From Burkholderiaceae bacterium (GTDB lineage Bacteria; Pseudomonadota; Gammaproteobacteria; Burkholderiales; Burkholderiaceae_B), in NCBI GenBank assembly GCA_030158305.1, contig JAOATE010000039.1, forward strand, positions 1 through 52,471: DNA of 52,471 nucleotides. Reading direction: 5' to 3'. Of this stretch, positions 19,601-26,632 are shown in pieces. Position 1 is the stretch's first letter. The number at the start of each line of letters is the position of its first letter. The position numbers were made by a program, and so were the translations under genes. The notes under the pieces are model-generated. The model worked only from the letters and a program-made list of their open reading frames with translations, was not told the DNA's origin and made no database searches.

Positions 19601-19971
19601 AAAGCATCAATCGTACGAATCGACAGTCGCGCGGGATGTTGCAAGATTTGCCAACCCATCTCCTGATCTCGCGCGAGCGCAAGACGCGCCAGCTCCCAGC
19701 TTTTACGCGCATGTATTTTTTCGGGGGGATCGATCGCCAGACCTGCCACCAGTTTTTGCAACACCCTTTCGTGCATTTCCGCCGCGGCTTTGCGCGTAAA
19801 GGTAATCGCCACGATTTCTTCGGGACGATTCACCGTCGCAAGGAGCGCCAGAATACGATCCGTGAGCAACTCGGTTTTACCCGAACCTGCGGGCGCCTGA
19901 ACTAAAAAGGACTGTCTGGGATCAATCGCACGCGCGCGGACAGCCGCATCATGAGGGATTTTTTCAGTCAT
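16642..19971 (-). CDS. AddA-like UvrD-family helicase/nuclease
   Basis: Double-strand break repair helicase with a RecB-type nuclease domain, 1109 residues. Helicase motifs appear in order: Walker A QAPAGSGKT (25-33), AITFTRKAAAEMHERV, LLIDEFQDTSQSQID, LFLVGDPMQSIYRFRKAD, MTMHKSKGLQFERV and LLYVAATRAKESLHL. Near the C-terminus SVIDLALADEQGWLVVDYKTG supplies the D-x(n)-D-x-K nuclease residues. The ATG at 19971 gives MTEKIPHDAA and overlaps the addB stop by 8 bases. The partner just upstream supports a heterodimer processing DNA ends for RecA. Confidence 0.93.
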   Translation of the reverse strand: MTEKIPHDAAVRARAIDPRQSFLVQAPAGSGKTELLTDRILALLATVNRPEEIVAITFTRKAAAEMHERVLQKLVAGLAIDPPEKIHARKSWELARLALARDQEMGWQILQHPARLSIRTIDAFCASLVRTMPWLSSMGGLPGVVDDARPHYLAAARMTLDLADQQEFVCVTDLLKHLDLDIEVAADALADMLGQRDQWLPLLEKGDDRDLLELNLQTAIEADLSRLSSLMPIGWAEQLAPVARMAAAALSETHAEHALTDLLDWEGESFGAEVEYLAQWRALADLLLTGGGTLRRALTVNNGCPPKSQQKKLLQEWLASHESNEPATWIQRLFAIVETPDPAFSDEQWHILSAQIKCLWIASAQLMVQFAQAGEVDFIEIARRADQALGRSDDPSELLLKLDASIRHLLIDEFQDTSQSQIDLLKKITSGWQTHDGRTLFLVGDPMQSIYRFRKADVALFLKIRDHGLADLRVESLQLTDNFRSQAGVVNWVNTTFSKLLPAEDEPAAGAISYAPSQAFHPLSLDPAVSFHPVFVQSGAKAEAVVVDLVREALEMYPDKQHPVAVLVRARTHLKEVTQLLSLAGIACRAVELVPLYKRPFVVDLVQIIRALSHPGDRAAWVSVLRSPYCGLTLKSLHALVSENRLEAVPAILERALKISPTDNVCHAEQVLEPDEYARLLATAPVLLQALKEDDIRPLANMIERVWRLLGGPALAQGAGDLQDAERVFQLVEQMAPYGGLDLDALESKLEKLFAAPDSESRAVEVMTMHKSKGLQFERVILFGLHHAPRSDQSPLVRIEQIDEHVMFGPIKPRASSDADVFSKYLGSREKRRAAFEVDRLLYVAATRAKESLHLVAEVKLDKKTGLLADPVSGSLLGRLWSHVQKPEVPQGLQIPDEVASDRPVLTGQPLRRRLHIPPAFPLHLDSPRNAAYAWRDSTTFDREVGILVHAWLAHIGEQGMAGWSPEAVLEKSSLIHRQLTQAGLPVSQAGLAVTEVTDTLVAMLTRERGRWLLSHPQSYREWTLMDAAGKVSVIDLALADEQGWLVVDYKTGRPGQGEAQVNFVQRMRERYAPQLERYCQQLTDLDGRSARAALYFPRDDLWIPLNSD

Positions 19972-22687
19972 CCTGATCTTCCTCATAGACACGTAATATC
20001 GGTAAAACGTCGCAAAACTTCAGATCATTTTTATTAAAGGACTGATTAATTGCCACACCTTGTAAAAACTCATCTGCAAGCCCAGTGATTGCGTCGTGTA
20101 GTCTTTGCATGGCACTGCCCCAACTAGGATCATCAAATTTTGCGTCACTCAGTGACTTGGGGCCTTTGAGTCCGAGGTCTTCATCCACCAAACCAATCGC
20201 GGCAACAGATTTACTGTGCAATTGCACAAGAATAAAACCAGCCAGACCCTCCGCGGCTGACGCACCAAGGTGTTCAACGTCAGAGTGAAACGAATCATGG
20301 CTAAGCATCAGCGCTGCATAACTCGGCAACTGAAGATTCAACAGTCTGGACTGCTTCCAGTCTTTGAGTACATCCGGTAATTTAGAACCTGACTTGTAAT
20401 CAATCACCACCTGTCGCTCATCGCTCAAAAGCGTATCAAGCCGATCCAGTCTCAATTCAAGCTTGAGTTTGGAAACAGAACCAATGGTCATCAAGCGCTT
20501 TTGTTCAATTTCAGTGACAGTAAAAGGCTGTCGTTCTGACTCAAGGTCTAACCATTGCATCACGATTGGCGCAGAGCGTTCAGCCTCCAGCTGCTGCCAC
20601 ATTTCAGGATATTCCTGAAGTTTCTGCTTTGCCACATCGTGCAATAGGTCCTCCAACCAACCCTGAAGCTCACCTCGATCACGTTTCTCAATCAAAGTAA
20701 CCTGAGTGCGCAACTCTTCCCAGAGGCGCTGCATCACTGCATGCAGATAAATACCGCGTAAGGCTTTAGAGGGTAGCGTCGCATAAGGTTTTAGACCTTG
20801 CACACCCAGCCTGTAACGCACAAATCCCCACATCGGGTTACAAGACTGCGTCTCCAAAACATTGACGCCGCCCGCGGTCACCTCTGCCGTGCGCAGTGCG
20901 GGTCCGTGATCATCCACCAACTCTTGCAGGGCATCCTGCTTGTGGAGTGGGTGAGATTCGGGCGACCAGACATCAGCGACTGATGTCAGACTGGAAATGA
21001 GCGGCGAGGGCCTCAAAGCCCGCTCACCTTCTTGCGAGGCCGAACTCACCATGATTTCTGGTGCAGTGTGGGTTAGATGCTTGTAAATCTGTTGTGCCCA
21101 TTCATACTCACGCTCTGGCGTCGCACGAGGTGCCTGCGCAACTCGCAAAGCTGACAGCGGAATAAAGGGATTAGGCTTGGGCGCCGCAGGCATGACCTCG
21201 TCAGTCAACCCAAGGATCCAGACTCCATCCCAGCTCCCACCTTCCGCCTCGAGCAAACCTAGAACATCCAGCCTCGCTTTTGCATCGCGTTGTGGTTGAA
21301 AAGCTGAACTTCGCGCTAAGCGATTCAGCGACGACCATGCCTCGGAAGCACTCACAACACCTAACACCGGATTCATACGTGCGAATCGATCGAGCAGAAC
21401 GTCCAGCGCCTCTGTCACCTGATAGGCCACGGAGCTTTGCTGGGTGTTGCCAGGAAAGCCAATGAGGGAAAGTGTTGTACGAAAAAGTTGCGACCATGTC
21501 TGAGCGTCCGCTTGGCGAGGGAAGTCTTGCCACTTTTGCCAGGCCAACTGCCAGGCAGGTCCTAATATCAAAAGCGGCTCGATGGCACGCGACCATCCCG
21601 CGAAGGTCACGCGCGTTGTCTGTCTGTCACGCCAACGCGCATCAATCCGCGCGCGCATCCCCATCTCGTTTAAATCACCCGCGCAATAGCCAGCCAGTAA
21701 TGCTGCACCAAGTTCCGCAGGTTCGGCCCCCTTACGGTCTCTCATGAGGACAAATGTTCTCAACCAGGCGAGCAACGCACGTCCCGCACGCCAATCAGAC
21801 AAAGGCCTAGCCACCGCGACGTTAAATGCCAGTGACTCAACTGTATCTTCTCTAAGAACGTGATCCAATACGCGTCGGGCATAGGGGACTTCTCGATCCA
21901 GCTGAGCGGCGACGATTGCATAACGCTTTTCAGGATGCTGAATGAGCTGTTGACGCGCCCAATACGCCGCCGCGTGCCACTCTGCCTGAGCATTCGCGGC
22001 CAGGATTCTCTTGACTTGACCTGGCTGATCATCACCCTGACTCAAGACAGAGATCGAGACACCCATCATCGACAAGGCGGATAACACCCTCGCCATACGC
22101 GGTGAAATTTCAGAAAATCCAGCGAGTACAACATGTGCAGGCATCGATACTTTGCTTTGCACAGCCTCGGTAGCAAGCTTCTCCAGATGCAAAATGATAC
22201 GTTCGATGAGTTGGCTTGGATCAAGCGCGTCCATCGCGTGCAAGCGCGTGCGATATGCATCACGCCAACGCTCAAGGCTTAAAAACTCCTCCGTGTGATT
22301 GCCCTCAGCAACCACAATATCCCACTCACTCATTAAGGCATCGGCCTGCATCGCTGCTGCGGCAGCCTGATTCATATCAAGCAGTGGCCGCTCGGACTCG
22401 AGGTCCTGTATCACCTGAGTCCAAAGTGTTTGTGCAGAAAAACTATCCAGCACATACGCTGGCGCAGGAATATGTTCCTCAAAGCTCAGTTGTGCCAGCA
22501 CGTGCGTGAGCCAGGAGGACCAGGGTGCGACCAGTGGGATCTCTGCAGTGCGCGCGTGATGCGTCGCGAGAGACTGAATCACGCTTCGAGTCAAACGATT
22601 GTTGACGGTCAAAACAGCGGTTGAGCGTGCAGGCAAGCCACAAAGCTGCGTGTAATCCGTAGCAGGAAAATCTTTCAGTGCAGGCAT
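19964..22687 (-). CDS. AddB-like PD-(D/E)XK nuclease family DNA repair protein
   Basis: Probable AddB-type partner of AddA, about 907 residues, resembling the proteobacterial 'probable DNA repair protein' family. The C-terminal nuclease shows LRLDRLD followed by VVIDYKSG with Asp763 and Lys765. The N-terminal part is an inactivated helicase-like fold without a Walker A. Relatives carry four cysteines for an iron-sulfur cluster around the nuclease; here only one precedes it (in SCNPMWGF, codon near 20840) and one remains at the end (Cys892 in LKFCDVLPIL). The ATG at 22687 or a TTG at 22696 may start it. Confidence 0.88.
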   Translation of the reverse strand: MPALKDFPATDYTQLCGLPARSTAVLTVNNRLTRSVIQSLATHHARTAEIPLVAPWSSWLTHVLAQLSFEEHIPAPAYVLDSFSAQTLWTQVIQDLESERPLLDMNQAAAAAMQADALMSEWDIVVAEGNHTEEFLSLERWRDAYRTRLHAMDALDPSQLIERIILHLEKLATEAVQSKVSMPAHVVLAGFSEISPRMARVLSALSMMGVSISVLSQGDDQPGQVKRILAANAQAEWHAAAYWARQQLIQHPEKRYAIVAAQLDREVPYARRVLDHVLREDTVESLAFNVAVARPLSDWRAGRALLAWLRTFVLMRDRKGAEPAELGAALLAGYCAGDLNEMGMRARIDARWRDRQTTRVTFAGWSRAIEPLLILGPAWQLAWQKWQDFPRQADAQTWSQLFRTTLSLIGFPGNTQQSSVAYQVTEALDVLLDRFARMNPVLGVVSASEAWSSLNRLARSSAFQPQRDAKARLDVLGLLEAEGGSWDGVWILGLTDEVMPAAPKPNPFIPLSALRVAQAPRATPEREYEWAQQIYKHLTHTAPEIMVSSASQEGERALRPSPLISSLTSVADVWSPESHPLHKQDALQELVDDHGPALRTAEVTAGGVNVLETQSCNPMWGFVRYRLGVQGLKPYATLPSKALRGIYLHAVMQRLWEELRTQVTLIEKRDRGELQGWLEDLLHDVAKQKLQEYPEMWQQLEAERSAPIVMQWLDLESERQPFTVTEIEQKRLMTIGSVSKLKLELRLDRLDTLLSDERQVVIDYKSGSKLPDVLKDWKQSRLLNLQLPSYAALMLSHDSFHSDVEHLGASAAEGLAGFILVQLHSKSVAAIGLVDEDLGLKGPKSLSDAKFDDPSWGSAMQRLHDAITGLADEFLQGVAINQSFNKNDLKFCDVLPILRVYEEDQDD

Positions 22688-22696
22688 CTCAGGCAA

Positions 22697-22855
22697 TTAA
22701 AACCCGCACATCGTGGCGACTGTTTCCCAGTTGATGCGCATACCGGGCGTTAGGTAACCTAAGAAACCGATCACGAGTACGGCAAGCAGTACTCCGCCCC
22801 CGAGTACCTTGAGTAGTATTTTTGAAAAACCAGAATGTGGTTTGATGTGAGGCAT
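22697..22855 (-). CDS. Small hypothetical membrane protein (52 residues)
   Basis: An open frame filling the whole gap between the MFS gene and addB: its ATG is one base after the MFS stop and its TAA ends next to the possible TTG start of addB. It begins MPHIKPHSGFSK, has one strong hydrophobic segment (residues about 13-35, ILLKVLGGGVLLAVLVIGFL) and ends with INWETVATMCGF. A short basic N-terminus before the segment suggests an N-in topology. Ribosome-binding sequence is weak (GAG). I do not recognise a family. The exact fit between genes is the main argument that it is real. Confidence 0.6.
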   Translation of the reverse strand: MPHIKPHSGFSKILLKVLGGGVLLAVLVIGFLGYLTPGMRINWETVATMCGF

Positions 22856-22856
22856 C

Positions 22857-24086
22857 TCAAGCGCCAGCTGGATTCAGGCCGAGGGCAAGTGGTTTTTCTT
22901 TGACTGGCAGGCATAAGGCTGCGGCCATGAGTGCTAATGCAATGCCTATCCACCAGACCAGATCATAACTACCTGTGATCGCCTGGACCTTGCCTCCCAA
23001 CCAGACGCCGCTAAAGCTCCCCAACTGATGTCCTAAAAACACCATCCCTGAGAGTGTCGCCGCATAACGCAGGCCGTAGATCTGGGCGATCAGACCCAAC
23101 GTCAGCGGAACCGTCCCCAGCCAGAACAACCCCATCCACGCAGCAAATACGTAGACGACGAATGTCGTTGTCGGCATCACCAAAATCCAAAGAATGCCAA
23201 AGGCACGCATGAAATACAAGAAGGCGAGCAAGTTCTTTTTACTGTGTGTGCCGCCCATTTTGCCTGCGGAAAAAGAGCCAAAAACATTGAATAAACCAAT
23301 CAATGCAATCGCGATCGCTCCGGTGCTCGCGTTTAAACCCGCATCTGTGACAAAGGAAGGCAAATGCAAAGTAATGAACGCGGTGTGAAAACCGCACACA
23401 AAATAACTCCAGAACAGGAAATGAAACGTCGGGTGTTTCAAGGCCTGGCTAATCGCGCTGAGCAGGGATTGTTGCTGCCCGACTGCAGCAGCTGGCTTTC
23501 CTCTCAAAAACCAGATCAGCGGCAAGGTCGAGGCCAGCACAACTGACATTATCCAATACGCACCCGTCCACTGATATGTATCGATCAACAATTGACCGGT
23601 GGGAACCACCAAAAATTGACCGAGAGAACCACCTGCACTCGCAATGCCCATCGCAGTGCTGCGTGAGGCGACGGGAACGGTTCTGGCAATGACAGGGAGA
23701 ATCACTGCGAAAGTTGTACCCGCTTGTCCGAGCCCCACCAGTACGCCTGCGCTCAGATATAAATCTGAGACGCTCGTGGCGTAACGCGTGCCGACAAGAC
23801 CGCAGGCATAAAAAACTGCACTCAAAGCGATCGTTCGGCCCGAACCGAATCGATCCGCCATCATGCCAGCACCGATCGCTCCGAATCCCCAGACCAAATT
23901 TTGAATGGCAAACGCCATCGAAAAAACTTCACGGGGCCAGTTGTGCTCAAGACCCATTGGCTGCATGAACAAACCAAAGGTCGCGCGCGTCCCCATCGCT
24001 AAAAGAACAATGAATGTTCCTATTAGGATAGTTCGGACGGCGTATTGATCTTTTTGTTCTTGTGTACTGGCTGTCGCTTGTGTCAT
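22857..24086 (-). CDS. Major facilitator superfamily transporter
   Basis: Inner-membrane secondary transporter of 409 residues with about 12 hydrophobic segments. The loop after the second segment reads GMMADRFGSGRTIALS, the MFS signature (G-x3-D-R-x-G-x-R-R-like). WPREVFSMAFAIQNLVWG and the central cytoplasmic loop around residue 190-200 fit the oxalate/formate or monocarboxylate-like MFS groups, but the substrate is not inferable. The ATG at 24086 (MTQATAS) is preferred to a TTG at 24101. It is followed one base later by a small membrane-protein gene. Confidence 0.9.
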   Translation of the reverse strand: MTQATASTQEQKDQYAVRTILIGTFIVLLAMGTRATFGLFMQPMGLEHNWPREVFSMAFAIQNLVWGFGAIGAGMMADRFGSGRTIALSAVFYACGLVGTRYATSVSDLYLSAGVLVGLGQAGTTFAVILPVIARTVPVASRSTAMGIASAGGSLGQFLVVPTGQLLIDTYQWTGAYWIMSVVLASTLPLIWFLRGKPAAAVGQQQSLLSAISQALKHPTFHFLFWSYFVCGFHTAFITLHLPSFVTDAGLNASTGAIAIALIGLFNVFGSFSAGKMGGTHSKKNLLAFLYFMRAFGILWILVMPTTTFVVYVFAAWMGLFWLGTVPLTLGLIAQIYGLRYAATLSGMVFLGHQLGSFSGVWLGGKVQAITGSYDLVWWIGIALALMAAALCLPVKEKPLALGLNPAGA

Positions 24087-24139
24087 GTGTCTATGCAGCA
24101 ATCTGGATCAAGGGGATAAAAGTCAGGAGACTCTTTTAT

Positions 24140-24970
24140 TTACTTTTTTGCTGCCGATACTCCTCGCATGTCAGCCATACGTTGGGCAATTAAGACTGAC
24201 CATTTATCAAAAGCATTTTTAGCATAAGACCATTGCTGAAAAGAATTGAGATAACCGCTCGCCCAAGTCTGCGCAGCGCCTACGACACCGCTATTCATGT
24301 CGGCAGCGTATTTACGACCAATTTCTGTATCTCGGCACTCCGCCAGCACTGCGCCTGTGGCACCATCACGAAACTGCATTTCCATGCCGGTTTCACCCAT
24401 GTAAGGTGTGGATCCAGCGGGTCTGCCTGTTGCAGAGCCTGAGCTGGCTTCAACAACAAAAGCATAGGGAATCAACGTTCCCGCGATACTGTCCTGAACC
24501 TGTGTCGGCACTAAATCGGTTAGTGCGATTCGGACCACCACGACGCCAGGACCTGCTCGATCGACCACCTGCATCTGCGACTTGAAGCTTTTTACCAAGG
24601 CGTCATGAAAGTAATCAGTCAACAGTTTCAAATCGCTCGGATCAATGGTGGAGGTTTTATCTTTGTCTTTTGAAGGCGCGATTGAAACAACAATACGAGA
24701 AACCAGAACCTTGCTGTACTTAGAGGCGTTTAGGTTGGGTTCGCTCCAGCACTGCATGCCTTCACCCCATTGGGTGGGCTTGAGGCGCGCGTAATTTGAG
24801 AGAAAACCTGATTGGGTCATGCGCGCAGGGTCTGAGGCAGTGATCGTCGTACCACTACCGAGCAACGACTGATCATTCGCACACCCTGTCACCAGGGTCG
24901 CGAGGGCAAGTGTCAGACACACACCTAATTTGTTTAAACGAAGCACTTGCATCGAGCTCTTAAGTGTCAT
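24140..24970 (-). CDS. DUF3313-type lipoprotein
   Basis: Predicted outer-membrane-directed lipoprotein of 276 residues. A signal peptide ends in the lipobox LVTGC, giving a lipidated Cys followed by AND, so no Asp+2 retention signal. SGFLSNYARLKP and the later IALTDLVPTQ and GMEMQFRDGATGAVLAECRD fit the DUF3313 family, whose function is unknown. An internal ATG at 24952 is an alternative start. It begins 36 bases beyond the 3' end of tRNA-Arg in the same direction and might receive read-through transcription. Confidence 0.85.
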   Translation of the reverse strand: MTLKSSMQVLRLNKLGVCLTLALATLVTGCANDQSLLGSGTTITASDPARMTQSGFLSNYARLKPTQWGEGMQCWSEPNLNASKYSKVLVSRIVVSIAPSKDKDKTSTIDPSDLKLLTDYFHDALVKSFKSQMQVVDRAGPGVVVVRIALTDLVPTQVQDSIAGTLIPYAFVVEASSGSATGRPAGSTPYMGETGMEMQFRDGATGAVLAECRDTEIGRKYAADMNSGVVGAAQTWASGYLNSFQQWSYAKNAFDKWSVLIAQRMADMRGVSAAKK

Positions 24971-24995
24971 TACTTTGCCATTCCTTTTTTCTCTT

Positions 24996-25009
24996 GCCAG
25001 TTAACTGGC
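24996..25009. repeat. Perfect 14-base palindrome over the tRNA-Arg 3' end
   Basis: GCCAGTTAACTGGC is its own reverse complement. Four of its bases are the discriminator and the encoded CCA of tRNA-Arg (25006-25009). It could fold into a short stem in the precursor or be a binding site; it lacks a T-run and is not a standard terminator. Confidence 0.8.
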
Positions 25010-25081
25010 GCCGCCGAGACGAATCGAACGTCCGACTCCCTTCTTAGGAGGAAGGTACTCTATCCACTGAGTTACGGCGGC
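25006..25081 (-). tRNA. tRNA-Arg (anticodon CCT)
   Basis: 76 bases with encoded CCA. Acceptor stem GCCGCCG pairs with CGGCGGC, D-stem ACTC with GAGT, anticodon stem CCTTC with GAAGG around loop CTCCTAA, giving anticodon CCT for AGG codons. The T-arm is GGACG-TTCGATT-CGTCT with one G-U pair. It lies between xerD and the DUF3313-type lipoprotein gene, all on the minus strand. No duplicated 3' tRNA fragment was noticed nearby, so there is no sign of use as an integration site in this window. Confidence 0.97.
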
Positions 25082-25116
25082 GTGTGGTGTAGTTTAACAA
25101 GTGTTGAGCAGGTCCC

Positions 25117-26016
25117 TCAGCCGCGAGGGTGATGCTGGGCATGCAAGCTTTTTAGACGCTCGCGTGCAACGTGGGTGTAAATCTGTGTGGTTGAAATATC
25201 TGCATGACCCAGCAACATTTGCACCACGCGCAAGTCCGCGCCATGATTGAGCAAATGAGTGGCAAACGCATGTCGCAGCACGTGCGGAGATAGCGGTGCC
25301 CGCACGCCCGCCAGCACGGCATATTTTTTAATCAACAGCCAAAAAGACTGCCGCGTCATCGGTGTCCCGCGGGATGTGACAAACATCGCAGGGCTGGTCC
25401 GCGGCCCGAGCAAGACGGGACGCGCCTCTTTCATATACGTATCAATCCAGTGTGCAGCCTCGGCGCCGAGCGGCACCAAGCGGTCCTTGCCACCCTTGCC
25501 CTGCACGACTCTGAGCACGCCATCTGACAGGCTGATTTCCAGCACGCCTATGTTGACCAACTCAGAAACACGCAAACCTGTGGCATACAACACTTCAAGC
25601 ATGGCGCGATCACGCAAGCCACGCGGTGTATGGACAGGAGGTTGTTTAAGCAAAGCCTCCACTTGTCCCTCAGAAAGTGTCTTGGGAACGCGTAAGGGCT
25701 GACGTGCGGTCGTCAATTGCAAACAAGGATCCACCGAAACGCGCTGATGACGAATAGCCCACAAGTAGTAACGACGAAGTGTGGCGAGACGGCGATTGGC
25801 TGTGCTGGGTTTACTGTTGGCATGCAATGCGGCAAACCAAGATTCGATCTCTGCGCCAGTGGCGGCGTCGAGTGCAAGGCCACGCTCAATCTGCAGCCAT
25901 TGTTCAAACGCACTCAAATCGCGGCGATAAGCCGCCAGCGTGTTAGCGGCCAAGCCGTCTTCGAGCCAGACGGCATCGATGAAGGCGCTGACAGCGCTTG
26001 ATTCCTGAGCACTCAT
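25117..26016 (-). CDS. xerD: Tyrosine recombinase XerD
   Basis: Resolves chromosome dimers at dif together with XerC and FtsK. 299 residues. The six catalytic residues are all present: Arg149 (ATGLRVSEL), Lys173 (VQGKGGKDR), His245 and Arg248 (SPHVLRHAFATHLL), His271 (LLGHADISTT) and Tyr280 (QIYTHV), positions nearly identical to E. coli XerD. The ATG at 26016 is chosen over upstream codons that would run into the divergent tsaE promoter region. No integrase-type mobile context surrounds it. Confidence 0.93.
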   Translation of the reverse strand: MSAQESSAVSAFIDAVWLEDGLAANTLAAYRRDLSAFEQWLQIERGLALDAATGAEIESWFAALHANSKPSTANRRLATLRRYYLWAIRHQRVSVDPCLQLTTARQPLRVPKTLSEGQVEALLKQPPVHTPRGLRDRAMLEVLYATGLRVSELVNIGVLEISLSDGVLRVVQGKGGKDRLVPLGAEAAHWIDTYMKEARPVLLGPRTSPAMFVTSRGTPMTRQSFWLLIKKYAVLAGVRAPLSPHVLRHAFATHLLNHGADLRVVQMLLGHADISTTQIYTHVARERLKSLHAQHHPRG

Positions 26017-26089
26017 GAAGGATGCCATGACGCAAAATGAGAAAATAATAGTAGCATTCACTCACTCGATTTTCTGCCAGCTTTCTCCT

Positions 26090-26632
26090 ATGTCTTCTGC
26101 CCCTCTGAAAACCCTCTCTCTAGCGTTACCCGGAGAAGCGGATACCGATCTTCTCGGCCAAGCACTTGCCCGGGTTGCGGCGGATTTACAGCCAACGCCG
26201 GAAGGAGATCAACCCGGTCCCGAGGCTGGCGGCAGGATTCATTTAGAAGGCGACCTCGGCGCAGGAAAGACTTCCTTAGTTAGAGCCCTTTTACGACAAT
26301 GTGGCGTTTCTGGACGAATTAAGAGCCCAAGTTACGCTTTACTTGAATCTTATGAAGTTTCTAACTTATACTTGTATCATCTTGATTTTTATAGATTTAG
26401 CGACCCTGCAGAATGGTTAGATGCTGGTTTCCGTGATTTGCTCAATAACCGAGCACTTGTTTTGATCGAATGGCCTGAACGTGCGGGCGATTTATTAGGA
26501 CATCCGGATCTACTTATTCAGCTGGCTTATGCCAACCAGGGTCGTCTTGCAACACTAAGTGCTTACACAGCCAGAGGGCTTAAATGGATCGACGCGTTAC
26601 CTCAGACAAGTCAGGACGCACAGAAGGGCTAA
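26090..26632 (+). CDS. tsaE: tRNA threonylcarbamoyladenosine biosynthesis ATPase TsaE
   Basis: ATPase that works with TsaB and TsaD to make t6A37 in tRNAs reading ANN codons. 180 residues. Walker A GDLGAGKT is at residues 54-61, followed by SPSYALLESYE (usually SPTYTLVE), the HLDFYRFSDPAEW stretch and VLIEWPER. The start at 26090 gives MSSAPLKTL. The stretch 26270-26480 uses many A/T-ending codons (TTA, AGA, TAT), unlike its neighbours. It overlaps amiC by 49 bases, an order common in proteobacteria. Confidence 0.94.
   Translation: MSSAPLKTLSLALPGEADTDLLGQALARVAADLQPTPEGDQPGPEAGGRIHLEGDLGAGKTSLVRALLRQCGVSGRIKSPSYALLESYEVSNLYLYHLDFYRFSDPAEWLDAGFRDLLNNRALVLIEWPERAGDLLGHPDLLIQLAYANQGRLATLSAYTARGLKWIDALPQTSQDAQKG

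Noticed and set aside
25117-26016. XerD-like recombinase plus tRNA-Arg as sign of an integrated element
   Set aside because: The recombinase matches chromosomal XerD in length and catalytic spacing, no cargo genes lie between, and no duplicated tRNA end was seen.
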